Source: Trueperaceae bacterium (lineage in GTDB: Bacteria > Deinococcota > Deinococci > Deinococcales > Trueperaceae). Taken from it: a stretch of DNA of 64,000 nucleotides. The translations under genes and the position numbers were made by a program. Under the pieces are notes generated by a model. That model was not told where the DNA came from and searched no databases. It saw only the letters and a list, made by a program, of their open reading frames with translations. Location of the stretch: contig CP070651.1 in assembly GCA_020354625.1 (NCBI GenBank), positions 1,834,595 to 1,898,594 on the forward strand, read 5' to 3'. Below are positions 7,698-16,094 of the stretch, piece by piece (the stretch's first letter is position 1; every line of letters starts with the position of its first letter).

Positions 7698-10600
7698 TTA
7701 GCAGCTCGATTCCTTTCCTGGCAACGCTGAAAGCCCCATCTCGCATCGGGTCGTTGCGATCCAGCTATCTCCTACCCGATCGAGCTCACCGTGAAAGGTC
7801 CGCTTGAGCATCTCATCGAGCGTTTTCAGAACGGCCTGGTTGATGAGTTGGTGCGCTAGCACGCACCGGTGCCACAGCTCTCCCTCGACGCTCTCGTCGG
7901 GCACCTCTGTAATGACCGTGAGCCAGCGGGCGGAGGTGTGGGTGGACGGGGTGTCTTCGGCGTTGCGAACGTGGATCGTGAAGGGAAATGGGCCGGTGAA
8001 GTGAAACGGGAGCTCCTTCTTCGTGCGATAGCGGAGGTTGCGCTCCACTTGCGCCGCAGTGGTTGAGGCCAAGGGAGCGTTTTCTCCGAGAGCCGCTGCG
8101 ATGGCTTGCATGAGAGGGTGGCCTATGGTTTCGACGTCGGGCTCGAGGATCAGGATCGACAGGTAGCCAAATGGGAGCGACCAGTCTTCGAAATGGGCGG
8201 GCACGTAGCCGCTGTGAGGTCGCGTCCACTCGTGGGCCGGGTAGCCGTGGTTGTTCAGGTGTAAGAGCGGCGACCAGCGTCTTTGGACTTCTTCGAGGAG
8301 CTGGCGCTCCGGTAGGGTTCGCCCACCTGTGGTGACCGTCGCTTGCACGCTGGCTCCGAGGCTGGTGTAGCGAGCGGCATGGTGCATGTGGCTTGGAGAG
8401 AGCCGGAGGAGCGCCTGGTAGAGCCTGGCTCCGTCGGGGTTCTCCAAGGGGTGAAAGACGAGGTTGAAGCGGTTGAGAAGATTTTGTTCCTGCAGCGCTT
8501 GGGTCAGCCACAAGAAGTCGGCGTTGGTGCTGGTCGGCTCGTTGGCGTGTTGCCGGGCCGAGATCAAGACGGTGGGTTTCCAACGAGAGAGCCGTGCGCG
8601 AGACGCTGCCGGGACGGGAGGAGAGCTCGCCTCGAGGCTGATGAGCGGGGTTCCCAAACGCGTTTCGCGCAGCGGGCGGAGATGGACTGCCGGGTGGTCT
8701 TGGGCGAAAGCCCTGGCTTGTTCGAGAACCTCCATCGGTCCTAGCGGAACCGTCTTTTTCAGGTTGCGCTTTTTCGTTCTGCGTCTGTCGATAGCAGATA
8801 GCGTCAGCTGCGCAAGATGTCCGGCTTCCGTCGAAATGTTGACCTCGAGGTGTACGCCAGAGGGGAGTGGTGCGGCGAAGTCGAGCGCCGGCAGGTTGCG
8901 CTGGAGCCAGCGTAGTTTCCGCTCGAAGAAGGCTGCGGCTTCTTCGGAGTCGACGCGAACATCGAGGGACAGGTGTGGGACGCCTTTCTGGTCGAGCCTG
9001 AGCGTGCGAACGCCGACCTCGGCTCGGTGGTCCGGCGCTTCATGAAAGACGCCCTGAACATCCTCGATGCCGAGGCGGTTGCTACCGAGGCCACGCATCT
9101 CCACCCGGATGTCGGTGTCTTGCCCCGGTCTGTTTCTACAAAATGGGAGGATCCAGCCGGGTGCGATGGCCCGGTCGCGAAGCGAGCGACCTACTCGCTG
9201 GTTGAGCGCTTCGAGCGTTCCGAAGTAGAACTCCTCGTGCATCGCCTCCACCGCCGAACAGGTTTCGTGGTCGATGCCCAGGTCGTGCTCGGGTTCGCTG
9301 GCCGAGAAGTCGATCGCCAGGTCGGTGAAGAAGGGACCGTCGCCATCACCTGTCGCCAGTTCCGGCAGGATGGTGGTGGTGTACCAGTCCCAGGCGAGGT
9401 CGCGGTCGGTGGGCAGGAGGATTTCCGTCCACAAGGTACCGTTTTCAAAGACCTGCAACGCCCCTGTGGTCGGGTTCGTTCTCGGTCCATCCGCTAGGCC
9501 GAGGTAAGGTTTCTCGGCTGTCGGTGGATACAAGGTTAGCTCGAGCAAGACCTCCCTCTCAGCGCTCCTGGCAAGGGCCAGATAGGTTCTTTCCTGCTGT
9601 TCGTTGATGGATAGCTCGACCTGGAGGCCTGGGTGCTCGGACTCGAGCACTTCGGCTGCCGGGTAGAGTTCGCGCAGCCAGCGATCCGCTACCTCGACGC
9701 CGTGTGCATGCGTGGCACAGCGCAGCTCGATCGATGCGGCCCCGAGGGAGACGGCTTGTGGGGCCACGTGTTCCAAGAGCCAGTGCAGCCCAGGCTTATA
9801 GGCGCAGTGGATCGCTACCTCGGCCGTGGTTCCGCGTTCGGAGAAGGTGGTTTCGATGTCTGCGGCGAGCCTCTCTCTGATGGTTTGGTCCTCGCTCAAG
9901 AAGGCGACGACTTGCACTTCTTCGGGGCAATCCGGACCCAAGTTTGCCACGGCGTCGAGGAGCCGCGCTCCTTCCCAGCGAAAGGTTGTTTGCCAGCGCG
10001 TGCGTTCGCCGTCGCGCACGGTGTTTCTCACGGGGAGGCCCAGGAGCTTTGGCGAAGAGGGTGGCGGGGAGGGTAGCAGGGCAAAGCGGCCTTGTGTCGG
10101 GAGCACGGCGTGTAGCGCAGCGACGCTCGCCAAGCGGCCCAAACGCGTGCGGCCATCGAGAAAATCCTTCAGGTTCTCTTCCAGTTCGCTCAAGAAGGTG
10201 CTGCCTGGAAGCTTCGGAAACGATTTGGAAAAATACCTGGCGGCGTGGGCGAGGCCCGCTTCATCGCCGCCGGCAATTTCTAGGTAGCTGCTCCGCTCTC
10301 GGGGTGAGACGCGGATTTCGCCTATGCCGGACGCAAGTGTATCGTCGAGCGTCAGCCCAACGCAGCTCTCCGAGGATGCTCCGGTGAGCGGCAGGCGGGT
10401 GTTGAGCCCTTCGGTGCTCAACCTGGCGGCGACGGTGACGGCTTCGGGTAGGGGGTGGCAGAGGTGGAGGTTGCCCCTGAGCACTTCTGGATGAGCGCTC
10501 GAGCCCGTGTAGAGCCCACCCCCTTGGAGCGCGGTGCCGAGAGAGAAGGAGGTGGACGTGGGCTCGGGGACCGATACCCCTTGCGCAGTTGTAGCGCTTT

Positions 10601-11126
10601 TTGTGTTCGGTGCGTGCCGGCAGGCATGTGGTCGCAGGTAGGACGTTCCGGCGGCTTCGATCTCGGCCAGGTCCGCCGGCATGGCCGGCCAGTCAGGCTC
10701 GGGAATCTCGTGCGCGAACTCGAGCCGCACCTTTCCTTCTCGCCATAGGAGTTTCGAAGGGAGCGCACTCAACAGAGGGGTGAAGAGGTACGCCGAGACG
10801 GCAAGCCAGCGGCAGCCCTGGAGCAGTTCCCCTTCCGAGCGGGCACACACTGCAATCCCTCTTTTGCGCATTACTACTTCGAAACCTTCTGGGGTGGGTA
10901 GGCTTCGAGGAGGATAACGGCCTAGGTAAAAGCCTGGAATGTCCAGGTGCCAGCTGGTGGTGGTAGGTGACAAGACGACAGCGCGGCTCGCGAGGCGGGC
11001 GATCACTTCCGAGGCAGCACACACCGTGTCGATGCCGGCGCCCTCGGGCAAGAACACCTTACCGTTCAGGTGATCCCAAAGGCTGTCGCCGTCGCGGTCG
11101 CTCAGCAGGAGATCGAACAGATCCAC
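7698..11126 (-). CDS. very large M14-type (zinc carboxypeptidase-like) metallopeptidase
   Basis: A 1142-residue protein. The C-terminal third is an M14 domain: zinc motif HANE (His860, Glu863), the conserved HPLENPDGA near 892, a late histidine in HLNNHG (956-960) and a candidate catalytic glutamate in ITEVPD (about 1074). The first roughly 780 residues have no motif I recognise and contain no clear signal peptide, so the enzyme may be cytoplasmic or non-classically exported. Typical M14 enzymes have 300-450 residues. The start is GTG with a weak ribosome-binding site. It lies 45 bp downstream of a HAD gene on the same strand, a possible operon. Confidence 0.75.
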   Translation of the reverse strand: MDLFDLLLSDRDGDSLWDHLNGKVFLPEGAGIDTVCAASEVIARLASRAVVLSPTTTSWHLDIPGFYLGRYPPRSLPTPEGFEVVMRKRGIAVCARSEGELLQGCRWLAVSAYLFTPLLSALPSKLLWREGKVRLEFAHEIPEPDWPAMPADLAEIEAAGTSYLRPHACRHAPNTKSATTAQGVSVPEPTSTSFSLGTALQGGGLYTGSSAHPEVLRGNLHLCHPLPEAVTVAARLSTEGLNTRLPLTGASSESCVGLTLDDTLASGIGEIRVSPRERSSYLEIAGGDEAGLAHAARYFSKSFPKLPGSTFLSELEENLKDFLDGRTRLGRLASVAALHAVLPTQGRFALLPSPPPSSPKLLGLPVRNTVRDGERTRWQTTFRWEGARLLDAVANLGPDCPEEVQVVAFLSEDQTIRERLAADIETTFSERGTTAEVAIHCAYKPGLHWLLEHVAPQAVSLGAASIELRCATHAHGVEVADRWLRELYPAAEVLESEHPGLQVELSINEQQERTYLALARSAEREVLLELTLYPPTAEKPYLGLADGPRTNPTTGALQVFENGTLWTEILLPTDRDLAWDWYTTTILPELATGDGDGPFFTDLAIDFSASEPEHDLGIDHETCSAVEAMHEEFYFGTLEALNQRVGRSLRDRAIAPGWILPFCRNRPGQDTDIRVEMRGLGSNRLGIEDVQGVFHEAPDHRAEVGVRTLRLDQKGVPHLSLDVRVDSEEAAAFFERKLRWLQRNLPALDFAAPLPSGVHLEVNISTEAGHLAQLTLSAIDRRRTKKRNLKKTVPLGPMEVLEQARAFAQDHPAVHLRPLRETRLGTPLISLEASSPPVPAASRARLSRWKPTVLISARQHANEPTSTNADFLWLTQALQEQNLLNRFNLVFHPLENPDGARLYQALLRLSPSHMHHAARYTSLGASVQATVTTGGRTLPERQLLEEVQRRWSPLLHLNNHGYPAHEWTRPHSGYVPAHFEDWSLPFGYLSILILEPDVETIGHPLMQAIAAALGENAPLASTTAAQVERNLRYRTKKELPFHFTGPFPFTIHVRNAEDTPSTHTSARWLTVITEVPDESVEGELWHRCVLAHQLINQAVLKTLDEMLKRTFHGELDRVGDSWIATTRCEMGLSALPGKESSC

Positions 11127-11171
11127 GTTATCTCGGCAACCGGCAACGGCTCATTGCCTCTTCAAGAGGGC

Positions 11172-11888
11172 TCACCGACTCTGGCGGTGCGCTTCCGCCA
11201 TCTCGGCCATGCTGTCGAAGCGAAAGTCGTAGCGCGGCATGTCGCCCGGGTTCATGGTGGCGCCGAAGCCCTCTTGCTCGTGCCGCCGGAAGATCCAGCA
11301 CGAGGCGAGCCTGTGGCGGTTGGCCGGGGCGTGATCGTGGAACAGGCTCTCGGCGGTGTGCAAGATCTCGGTCTTTTTGACTCCCATCGAGGCGAGCATC
11401 TCGATCATGTACTCGAAATTGGCGTCGGCGGGTTTGTAGCTGCCGATGTCTTGGGCCGTGAAGACAGCGTCGAAATCCACTCCGAGTTTTTTGTTGCTGG
11501 CGGCAAAACTCTCGTTGTCGACGTTGGACAGGATGACGAGTTTGTAGTGTTTCTTCAGGTAGCGTAACGCCTCAGGTGAGTCGGGAAAAGCGGGCCAATC
11601 CTTCACCGAGTGCCCGTAGCACAGGCACTCCTCCCAGGAAGCGGGCTGCCCCCACTCCTCAGAGAGGCGTTTGTAGACGGTGGCCAAGAGCTCGGGATAG
11701 CGTTTGGCCGGCGTCTGCCTTTGTTGACGCGATTCGTGGCGCGCGTGTGCTTCGAGGATCTCGTTGCGGTCGAGAGGCGGGTCGAGCCGGTCTATCAAGG
11801 GCGCGAGCCCCTGCAAGATACCGCTCTCCCAATCGATAAGCGTGCCGTAACAGTCGAAGGTGAGGACCTTGAAGTCGGTAAGCTCCAT
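11172..11888 (-). CDS. HAD-IA hydrolase, haloacid dehalogenase type II-like
   Basis: A 238-residue HAD superfamily protein. Motif I is FDCYGTL with the nucleophile Asp12, motif II is LSNVDN (Ser121), motif III is Lys152 in SYKPAD. Helical cap residues between motifs I and II fit subclass IA and the L-2-haloacid dehalogenase-like group. These enzymes hydrolyse C-halide or phosphate bonds through an aspartyl intermediate. The C-terminal motif IV is less typical (ESLFHDHAPA). Physiological substrate unknown. Upstream neighbour of the M14 gene on the same strand. Confidence 0.85.
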   Translation of the reverse strand: MELTDFKVLTFDCYGTLIDWESGILQGLAPLIDRLDPPLDRNEILEAHARHESRQQRQTPAKRYPELLATVYKRLSEEWGQPASWEECLCYGHSVKDWPAFPDSPEALRYLKKHYKLVILSNVDNESFAASNKKLGVDFDAVFTAQDIGSYKPADANFEYMIEMLASMGVKKTEILHTAESLFHDHAPANRHRLASCWIFRRHEQEGFGATMNPGDMPRYDFRFDSMAEMAEAHRQSR

Positions 11889-12042
11889 GCCGACTCATTA
11901 TATGGCACGTCCCCCACACCGGCTTAATGGGTGTGTGGTGCGAGTTGATTTCAAAAGATCGTGATGCGGCTACGGTAGGGCGGATCGGTTGCGTTGGGCC
12001 GATCACCCAAGTTCATGAGAATGGTTCGTAGCGCTAGGACAG

Positions 12043-12399
12043 CTACGAGATGTCTTTTTGGGTGGTGTACCGGTTCTGTTGGTCGAACCGCCGTTGCACG
12101 CTCGTGCGGTGCATCAGCCGGAGCTGGCGGCTGAGCTGTGGGGGCGGGAAGTGACTCTCTTGGTCGTTCTGTTCGACCGTCACCGGTTGGATTTCGATGA
12201 ACCAGGCGTCGTCGCCTTCGAAAATTCGTTGCTGGAAGGTCTCGTAGTGTCCGAAATCGACCGCCCGGTTTACGAAGAGCTCGGCGACATTACGTCCGGA
12301 AAAGGGGCCGACGATGCAGTCTGTCTCGCCGGTCCACTGGTTTGGAAGAATGGGCTGGCGAGGCTGAGCGCTCGAGGTATCTTTCGGGTAGGGGCCCAT
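12043..12399 (-). CDS. conserved-looking small protein, paralogue of a degenerate ORF at 13322-13450
   Basis: A 118-residue soluble protein with a good ribosome-binding site (TAGGAGAAAGCG before ATG). The core (about residues 27-72) contains VGPFSGRNVAELFVNRAVDFGHY and a DAWFIEIQ strand. The same core recurs in a nearby ORF on the same strand at 13322-13450. The last 40 residues are rich in Gln and Arg. I do not recognise the family. The internal paralogy argues that the reading frame is real. Confidence 0.6.
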   Translation of the reverse strand: MGPYPKDTSSAQPRQPILPNQWTGETDCIVGPFSGRNVAELFVNRAVDFGHYETFQQRIFEGDDAWFIEIQPVTVEQNDQESHFPPPQLSRQLRLMHRTSVQRRFDQQNRYTTQKDIS

Positions 12400-12761
12400 C
12401 GCTTTCTCCTAACTCGTTCACTTGACAGGTCTCGGCACGTGATTCGGCGGGGTGAGAGAAGGCGGTCACAATCGGTGCGTTTCCCGATCTATTATGTGAA
12501 GTTTAGCAAAAATCGAGCTGGATTTTGGAAAAATGTCAAATATCCCACACAAATGTGCCGAAGTGATGGCTCGAAGTGCAAAAAACCACGGTTTTTTGGC
12601 GGTTTGGTCATGAATGCCGTTTCGTCCCGGTCGTGTGGTTTGAGGTGGAAACAGGCCGGTTGGGTTTTCGCCCAACCCTGTTGGCAGTATGGCTTGACCG
12701 ATAATGATGCATGACGACTCGTCCTACCAGCTAGGGTGGTGGATGAGGAGAGGAGAAGATC
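12400..12761. other. intergenic region, AT-richer, with hairpin
   Basis: A 362-bp stretch between two divergent genes. It contains a perfect 7-bp stem-loop (GGTTGGG at 12658-12664, CCCAACC at 12671-12677) and an A6/T6 inverted pair near 12580-12596. The segment 12490-12600 is noticeably A/T-rich for this window and probably holds promoters. No convincing coding frame. Confidence 0.5.
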
Positions 12762-13289
12762 GTGAGCGATCTGCGCTACCCCATTGGCAAGTTTGCATTT
12801 GAGGCCCCCAGCACGGAGGAACAGAGACAGGGATGGATCGATGATATCGCCGGCTTGCCCGCTCTTGTGCGAGCTGCGGTGAACGGTCTGGACGATGCGC
12901 AACTGGATACGCCCTACCGTCCGGGCGGCTGGACGGTGCGGCAGGTCGTCCACCATCTGCCCGACAGCCATCTAAACAGCTACCTGCGCTTTCGCAAGGC
13001 GCTGACCGAAGACAGGCCTACCATCAGCGCCTACGACGAAGCCGCTTGGGCAGAACTCACCGATGCTCGAGCCGCGCCGGTGGCCTTGTCGCTCACGCTC
13101 CTCGAGGGCCTGCACGCCCGTTGGGTGGTGCTGTTGAGGTCGCTCAGGCCGCAGGATTATTCATGCACCTTCGTGCACCCTGAGAGCGGGCGTGAGGTCG
13201 AGCTCGAGCGCAATCTTGCCCTCTACGCCTGGCACGGCAGACACCACCTGGCGCACATCACCGCGCTCAAGGATCGGATGGGTTGGTGA
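12762..13289 (+). CDS. YfiT/DinB-family putative metal-dependent hydrolase
   Basis: A 175-residue four-helix-bundle protein of the YfiT/BstA type. His64/His65 and His70 lie in VVHHLPDSH, and the C-terminal WHGRHHLAHI carries His158, 161, 162 and 165, which together form the expected metal site. Family members include thiol transferases that use bacillithiol (BstA), a thiol used in Deinococcus relatives; that role here is inference. The start is GTG behind GAGGAGAGGAG. Its 3' end overlaps a degenerate ORF on the other strand. Confidence 0.85.
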   Translation: MSDLRYPIGKFAFEAPSTEEQRQGWIDDIAGLPALVRAAVNGLDDAQLDTPYRPGGWTVRQVVHHLPDSHLNSYLRFRKALTEDRPTISAYDEAAWAELTDARAAPVALSLTLLEGLHARWVVLLRSLRPQDYSCTFVHPESGREVELERNLALYAWHGRHHLAHITALKDRMGW

Positions 13290-13321
13290 CGGGTTGGGAG
13301 CCGGCTCGGCTTAGGCCCCGC

Positions 13322-13450
13322 TCGAACCTCGATGAACCAGGCATTTTCCCCCTGGAAGATGAGCTGGCGGTAGGGTTCGTACTGCCCAAAATCGACCACC
13401 CGGTTGGCAAAGTGCTCGGCTACGCGCTCGGCCGTGAAGGGACCGAGCAC
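13322..13450 (-). pseudogene. degenerate paralogue of the 12043-12399 protein
   Basis: A 43-residue segment, VLGPFTAERVAEHF...ENAWFIEVR, aligns without gaps to residues 29-71 of the protein at 12043-12399. The open frame spans 13223-13528. No ribosome-binding site precedes a plausible start, and the C-terminal part runs antisense into the end of the YfiT gene. A 13-bp direct repeat (CTTTTGACACCTG at 13462-13474 and 13478-13490) lies just upstream. The simplest reading is a decayed duplicate; a short functional protein cannot be excluded. Confidence 0.45.
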
Positions 13451-13633
13451 GCAGCCGCAAACTTTTGACACCTGGCGCTTTTGACACCTGACGTTCCGTC
13501 GGCTACACTGACGTGCGCGAAAGCCCACCCAAATTATGTGGATCGTCGAGACCCATACCCGACTCGCGATCTTGGGTTACACTTGTTCTTCGAGACAGCC
13601 AATCTTTAGGGTGTAGAGGCGAGGAGGAAGCGT

Positions 13634-14389
13634 GTGAAAATCCAGTACCTGGTGCCCGGCCCCATGTCCAAAGGGCCGATGGGCAAGAAAGAGGTGTTGA
13701 GGCGCCAAGCGCTTTTAAACCAGTGGGCCTTTCCGGGCACCGAGGTCACGGTGGTCGACGTGCCCGAAGGCCCGGCCTCGATCGAGTCGGCCTATGAGGA
13801 GTTGATGGCCGTCCCCGCAACGCTCAAAGGAATCCAGGAAGCCGAGCGTGACGGCTTCGACGCGGTGATCATCGGCTGTTTCGGCGACCCGGGTTTGGAA
13901 GCGGCTCGTGAGCTGGTCGAGATTCCGGTGATCGGCCCCGGGGAATCGTCGCTGCTGCTGGCAGCCGGCCTGGGGCACCACTTCTCGGTGATCACCGTGC
14001 TCGACTCGCTCGTCGCCCCGCAAGAGCAGCAGGCCTTTCGGGCCGGGGTGCTGGCCAAACTGGCCTCGGTGCGGGTCGCCGAGATCCCGGTCTTGGAGCT
14101 CATGAACGATATAGACGCCTCGCGCAGGCGCGTCGAGGCGGTCGGTGCGGAAGCGGTGGAGCGCGACCGGGCCGACGTGCTCTTGCTCGGCTGCATGACC
14201 ATGTCGTTTTTGGGCATTTCCGACGAGGTCTCGAACCGGCTCGGCGTACCGGTCATCAATGCGGGCCGGGCGGCCTTGAAGGCTGCCGAGGGGCTTGTCG
14301 CCCAAGGGCTTACTCACAGCAAGAAGGCGTTCCCAACGCCACCCAAACTGCGTAAGAAGCAGAGTCAACCTGAGGAGGTACTGGCATGA
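13634..14389 (+). CDS. aspartate/glutamate/hydantoin racemase family protein
   Basis: A 251-residue protein of the Asp/Glu/hydantoin racemase superfamily. The two catalytic cysteines are Cys82 (IIGCFGDPG) and Cys187 (LLGCMTMSF). The pattern is closest to hydantoin racemase/AroM-type members. It would invert the alpha carbon of an amino acid or hydantoin. The start is GTG behind GAGGAGGAAG. Its last four bases (ATGA) overlap the start of the peptide-binding protein, so it is the first gene of the transporter operon. This context suggests uptake and epimerisation of peptide- or hydantoin-type substrates. Confidence 0.85.
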   Translation: MKIQYLVPGPMSKGPMGKKEVLRRQALLNQWAFPGTEVTVVDVPEGPASIESAYEELMAVPATLKGIQEAERDGFDAVIIGCFGDPGLEAARELVEIPVIGPGESSLLLAAGLGHHFSVITVLDSLVAPQEQQAFRAGVLAKLASVRVAEIPVLELMNDIDASRRRVEAVGAEAVERDRADVLLLGCMTMSFLGISDEVSNRLGVPVINAGRAALKAAEGLVAQGLTHSKKAFPTPPKLRKKQSQPEEVLA

Positions 14390-16032
14390 AGAAGTTCGTT
14401 TTTGCTCTCGTCGCGATGATGTTGGCGGCAGCCGTCTGGGCGGAGGGGGACCAGATCCGTTCTTTCGAGCTGCTGTCGCGCACCCAGGCGGAGGACCCCA
14501 CCGAGTTCCAGGCGGCGCAGCTGGTTGCCCAGGAGTGGCGCAAGCTCGGCCTCGACGTCGAGCACAAGGCCATCCCCTGGGAGCAGCTGGCCCAGGTGGT
14601 CTGGTTCGATAGGGATCCGCCCGATTGGGACATGACCATGTGGCGCATGGTCGGCCGGCCTGAGCGGAGCGATCCGGATGAGCTGATCTACAACCTGTTC
14701 CACTCGAGCACCGCCGATGCAGGTTACAACTTCATCGCCTACAGCAACCCCGAATACGACGCCGTGGTCGAGGCGCAGCGCGTCGAAACCGATCCCGACG
14801 CCCGCCAGGCGCTCATCATCCAGGCCCAAGAGATCCTGGACCGCGACCAGCCGAACGCCTTCTTGGTCCACCCGCAGCAGGCCTACGCCTACCGCTCGGA
14901 TATCTGGGACCCCGCCACCGTCGTCGAGCAGAGCGGCATCGGCATCAAGAACTTCTGGACCTTCGTCGACGCGGCGCCGCTCACCGATCAGCGCGACATG
15001 ATTCTCAACAGCGGGGTAGTGGTCCAAGCGATCAACCCGCTCTACATCAGCGGCGCCACCGACTCCTGGATCACCGAGTTGATCTGGGACCGGCTCTTGC
15101 GGATCAGCCCCGAAGGTTTGGCCGAGCCGTGGGCAGCGGAGAGCTACAACTGGGTCGACGACACCACCATCGACGTGACCTTACGCAGCGGCATGACGTG
15201 GCACGACGGGGAGCCTGTCACTGTAGAAGATGTGGTGTTCTCCTTCCAGGCGCCGCAGGGTGATGAGTCACCCATGTACAAGCCGTTCGTCTCGGGTATC
15301 GCCGACATCGCCGCGCTCGACGAGAACACGGTGCGCTTCACGCTCAGCCAACCCTCGGCGGCCTTCCTGACCGCGACCCTGGCCAAGATCAACTTGGTGC
15401 CGCTCCACATCTGGGGCCCCATCCTCGATGACCTCTCTACCAAAGACGAGAACGCCGAGAGCTATCAAGAAGAGATCCCCATCGGCTCCGGCCCCTTCAA
15501 GTACGTCAATTGGCTCCGTTCGCAAGAGGTGGTCTTGGAGGCCAACACCGAACACTTCTCGGCCCCCGAGATCGACCGCTGGATCCTCCGCATCATCCCC
15601 AACGCCGAAGCCTCCTTGGGCATGCTCCGCAGCGGTGAGCTGAACTTCCTGAGCGGCTACCTGGGCGACCCGCAGGTGTTGGTCCAGACCTCTGAGGGGC
15701 AGCCGATCGATGTCGTTGCCTCCACCGAGGTCGGCTTCCGCTACGTCGCCTTCAACCACCGTGCGGCGCCCTTCGACGATCCCGCCTTCCGGCGTGCCCT
15801 GTCGCTGGCGTTGAACCGCAACTTCTTCGTCCAGGCTGCCTACAAAGGCTTTGCTGTGCCCTCCAACTCGCCGGTTTCGACCGCGCTCGGTTTCTGGACC
15901 GCTCCCGGTATCACCGATTTGGAGACTGGTATCGAGCTGGCCAAGGGGATTTTGGCCGAAGCCGGCTACACGCTCGACGGTCGGGGGAGGTTGCACTACC
16001 CCGACGGCGTCACCGAACAGCACGGGAACTGA
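14386..16032 (+). CDS. ABC transporter substrate-binding protein (SBP_bac_5 type), circularly permuted
   Basis: A 548-residue extracytoplasmic binding protein with a signal peptide (1-19, cut near AVWA). Residues 24-192 resemble the C-terminal part of DppA/OppA-type proteins: FQAAQLVAQEWRKLGLDVE, LFHSS, YSNPEYDAVVEA, AQEILDRDQPNAFL. Residues 203-530 resemble the usual N-terminal part: INPLYISG, GLAEPWAAESYNW, LRSGMTWHDGEPVTVEDVVFS, then IGSGPF, ending at the AKGILAEAGY..DG.G.L.YPDG segment that normally precedes the C-terminal block. The two halves are therefore in swapped order. It is expected to bind peptides or a related solute for the permeases downstream. Confidence 0.85.
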   Translation: MKKFVFALVAMMLAAAVWAEGDQIRSFELLSRTQAEDPTEFQAAQLVAQEWRKLGLDVEHKAIPWEQLAQVVWFDRDPPDWDMTMWRMVGRPERSDPDELIYNLFHSSTADAGYNFIAYSNPEYDAVVEAQRVETDPDARQALIIQAQEILDRDQPNAFLVHPQQAYAYRSDIWDPATVVEQSGIGIKNFWTFVDAAPLTDQRDMILNSGVVVQAINPLYISGATDSWITELIWDRLLRISPEGLAEPWAAESYNWVDDTTIDVTLRSGMTWHDGEPVTVEDVVFSFQAPQGDESPMYKPFVSGIADIAALDENTVRFTLSQPSAAFLTATLAKINLVPLHIWGPILDDLSTKDENAESYQEEIPIGSGPFKYVNWLRSQEVVLEANTEHFSAPEIDRWILRIIPNAEASLGMLRSGELNFLSGYLGDPQVLVQTSEGQPIDVVASTEVGFRYVAFNHRAAPFDDPAFRRALSLALNRNFFVQAAYKGFAVPSNSPVSTALGFWTAPGITDLETGIELAKGILAEAGYTLDGRGRLHYPDGVTEQHGN

Positions 16033-16040
16033 ATTCTGAG

Positions 16041-16071
16041 TCGAGTGGCTGCCGCTGCGGCAGCCACTCGA
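16041..16071. other. intra-operon stem-loop after the binding protein gene
   Basis: A perfect 13-bp inverted repeat (TCGAGTGGCTGCC and GGCAGCCACTCGA) with a 5-nt loop, 9 nt after the stop codon and 24 nt before the next start. There is no T-run, so it is more likely an mRNA-stabilising or attenuating hairpin that gives the binding protein a higher expression level than the permeases. Confidence 0.7.
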
Positions 16072-16094
16072 GACTCTATTCGTAGTGAGTTGAT

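Noticed and set aside
12466-12675. 69-codon minus-strand frame in the A/T-rich gap
   Set aside because: No ribosome-binding site, composition follows the local A/T bias, and it spans a hairpin.
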